5,191 bases of DNA, taken from a bacterium (GTDB lineage: Archaea; Thermoproteota; Nitrososphaeria; Nitrososphaerales; Nitrososphaeraceae). Below the pieces are notes generated by a model that made no database searches, was not told the DNA's origin, and worked only from the letters and a program-made list of their open reading frames with translations. The translations under genes and the position numbers were made by a program. Position 1 is the stretch's first letter. Each line of letters begins with the position of its first letter. This document shows positions 4,913-5,191 of this stretch, one piece after another. The DNA lies in contig JACMIO010000160.1 in the NCBI GenBank assembly GCA_014381105.1, positions 1 through 5,191 of the forward strand, read 5' to 3'.

Positions 4913-5191
4913 CTATAACCACTCAGATTTGACAGGGTAATACACCTTCCTTCTGCTATCATCCAAACTATTTCGTTCTATGATGAAACCTTGATTCTTC
5001 AAATCTTCAATGGCGCTTTGGACCGTCCTTCTAGGCAAATGGGTAATACCGATAAGATCGCTCTGTTCTATTGGATTCTTTGTTTTTATTAGATAATAGA
5101 TAAACTTTGATGCAGGACCTCCACCTATTTCCTTTTGAGAGAATGACATGCCAAAGGAGGATTTGGAAAGAAATCCACGTCTTTGAGATTC
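4913..5191 (-). CDS. Small MarR-like winged-helix DNA-binding protein, possibly continuing past the window edge
   Basis: From the first ATG (5149) the product is 78 residues: a helix with ASKFIYYLI (13-21), a second helix EQSDLIGIT (28-36), a recognition helix LPRRTVQSAIEDLKNQGFI (38-56) and a wing with DDSRRKVYYPV (63-73) recalling the DxR wing motif of MarR proteins. It should bind DNA as a transcription regulator. MarR proteins are normally about 140 residues with dimerisation helices on both sides, and these are absent here, so it is either a minimal winged-helix protein or incomplete. The frame stays open upstream of 5149 to the window edge (14 more codons, including RRGFLSKSSFG, without ATG, GTG or TTG), and no Shine-Dalgarno precedes 5149, so the real start may lie outside. 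It is on the same strand as, and 240 bp upstream of, the solute-binding gene, making it a candidate regulator of that gene by position only. Confidence 0.72.
   Translation of the reverse strand, partial: ESQRRGFLSKSSFGMSFSQKEIGGGPASKFIYYLIKTKNPIEQSDLIGITHLPRRTVQSAIEDLKNQGFIIERNSLDDSRRKVYYPVKSEWL

Noticed and set aside
5154..5184. Plus-strand AAGGAGG resembling a Shine-Dalgarno
   Set aside because: The following TTG frame ends after seven codons, so no plus-strand gene starts here in the window.

Overview
The window looks like AT-rich archaeal chromosome, most likely an ammonia-oxidising thaumarchaeon of the Nitrososphaerales, perhaps Nitrosocosmicus-like. This rests on recollection of protein style, not a search: secreted proteins with AxA-Q signal-peptide ends, TATA-like boxes at leaderless distance from starts, TTG starts, and a MarR-like winged-helix protein of thaumarchaeal flavour. 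No RNA gene, insertion sequence, CRISPR array or prophage feature was seen. Both ends of the window cut through or near genes.

Layout, left to right: (1) about 1-709, minus strand, an Rv2258c-like class I SAM methyltransferase with an N-terminal winged helix, its C-terminal part cut off by the left edge. (2) 774-1367, minus, a secreted protein of unknown function rich in N-glycosylation sequons. (3) 1456-2010, minus, a hemerythrin-like (HHE) protein starting at TTG. (4) 2011-2211, a divergent control region with TATA-like boxes and two clear dyads. (5) 2212-3480, plus, a rhodanese domain followed by an ETHE1-type metallo-beta-lactamase domain, a probable persulfide dioxygenase/sulfurtransferase. 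(6) 3545-4672, minus and convergent with the previous gene, a periplasmic-type solute-binding protein of the sulfonate/nitrate (SsuA/NrtA) class. (7) 4673-4912, an intergenic stretch with a TATA-like box, a Shine-Dalgarno sequence and several palindromes. (8) 4913-5149 or beyond, minus, a small MarR-like winged-helix protein that may continue off the right edge.

Functional reading: the centre has a sulfur flavour. The rhodanese-ETHE1 fusion is expected to oxidise glutathione-like or other low-molecular-weight persulfides to sulfite with O2 and an iron centre, and to move sulfane sulfur. The neighbouring solute-binding protein resembles those that capture sulfonates, although nitrate, bicarbonate or another anion is possible. 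The divergent hemerythrin-like protein is a candidate di-iron O2, NO or redox sensor or store. The physical linkage is seen; a shared sulfur/redox role is inference. No wholly new system is evident. The most unusual elements are the rhodanese-first domain order and the dense dyad symmetries in the two main control regions.
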